Source: an uncultured Dorea sp. (GTDB lineage: Bacteria; Bacillota; Clostridia; Lachnospirales; Lachnospiraceae). Taken from it: a stretch of DNA of 60,179 nt. The position numbers were made by a program, and so were the translations under genes. The notes beneath the pieces were generated by a model that saw nothing but the letters and a program-made list of their open reading frames with translations, made no database searches and was not told the origin of the DNA. The DNA is taken from positions 1-60,179 of the forward strand of contig CAJTVY010000018.1 of assembly GCA_910579925.1 (NCBI GenBank). The letters run 5' to 3'. Below, one piece after another: positions 60,148 to 60,179 of the stretch (within the stretch, counting starts at the first letter, position 1; each line of letters begins with the position of its first letter).

Positions 60148-60179
60148 CAACCCCCTAGCCCCCATTCATGGGGGAATTA

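Overview
The window looks like a chromosome segment of a spore-forming, low-GC, anaerobic Firmicute of the family Lachnospiraceae (the Dorea / Clostridium scindens neighbourhood is plausible). The basis is the partial 16S 5' region, an alpha/beta-type small acid-soluble spore protein, two radical-SAM/glycyl-radical enzymes, NrdR, a PyrD 1B + PyrK dihydroorotate dehydrogenase, and near-consensus TTGACA-17-TATAAT promoters. Species cannot be fixed from sequence reading alone. Almost all genes lie on the minus strand; only three (an RpiR-type regulator, an FCD-GntR regulator and an SDR) are on the plus strand.

Layout, left to right. 1-826: 5' end of a minus-strand rRNA operon with a structured leader and two tandem promoters. 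0.85-3.9 kb: a BspA-type leucine-rich-repeat protein and an AgrC/LytTR two-component pair. 3.9-8.7 kb: gntR-clpC-hypothetical-radA, with an operator palindrome over the gntR promoter. 8.7-12.6 kb: dinB, two small palindromic repeats, alanine dehydrogenase and a divergent RpiR-type regulator. 12.6-16.2 kb: purE-purM-purN-purD. 16.3-20.2 kb: an M29-type aminopeptidase, VanZ, small membrane proteins and pyrE. 20.2-30.7 kb: a lanthipeptide island (below). 30.7-34.7 kb: pyrC-pyrF-pyrK-pyrD. 34.8-39.9 kb: a CdaR/PucR-type regulator and ftsE-ftsX-M23 hydrolase-ctpA (cell division / peptidoglycan hydrolysis). 40.1-43.4 kb: glycosyltransferase, spore protein, and a padR-DUF1700-DUF4097-pspC envelope-stress module. 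43.5-49.4 kb: GntR and TetR regulators, a NrdG-like activase, acylphosphatase, and trans-4-hydroxy-L-proline dehydratase (hypD) with its activase. 49.5-55.9 kb: DUF1848 protein, HD hydrolase, a giant RND transporter with a coiled-coil insertion, SDR. 55.9-60.2 kb: xth, truA, nrdR and a Smr-less MutS2-like protein.

The most interesting part is 20.2-30.7 kb. It encodes a class II lanthipeptide synthetase (LanM). Directly upstream is a 43-codon gene (23236-23367) whose product ends ...HTLLCC and looks like the substrate. The island also has an AgrC-like histidine kinase, a LytTR response regulator, an ABC transporter with three membrane subunits, two membrane-anchored exported proteins and one secreted protein. 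Three promoters in it share the same architecture: two GGYCA half-sites 20-21 bp apart, then exactly 27 bp, then the -10 hexamer. This suggests a small self-contained regulon driven by the kinase/regulator pair. There is no LanT (C39 peptidase-transporter) and no AgrB. The island separates pyrD from pyrE, which are often neighbours in related bacteria. It is bounded by a bidirectional terminator on one side and on the other by a 144-bp structured MITE-like element with an 8-bp target-site duplication. My interpretation is a lanthipeptide system, possibly a signalling one, inserted into an ancestral pyr operon.
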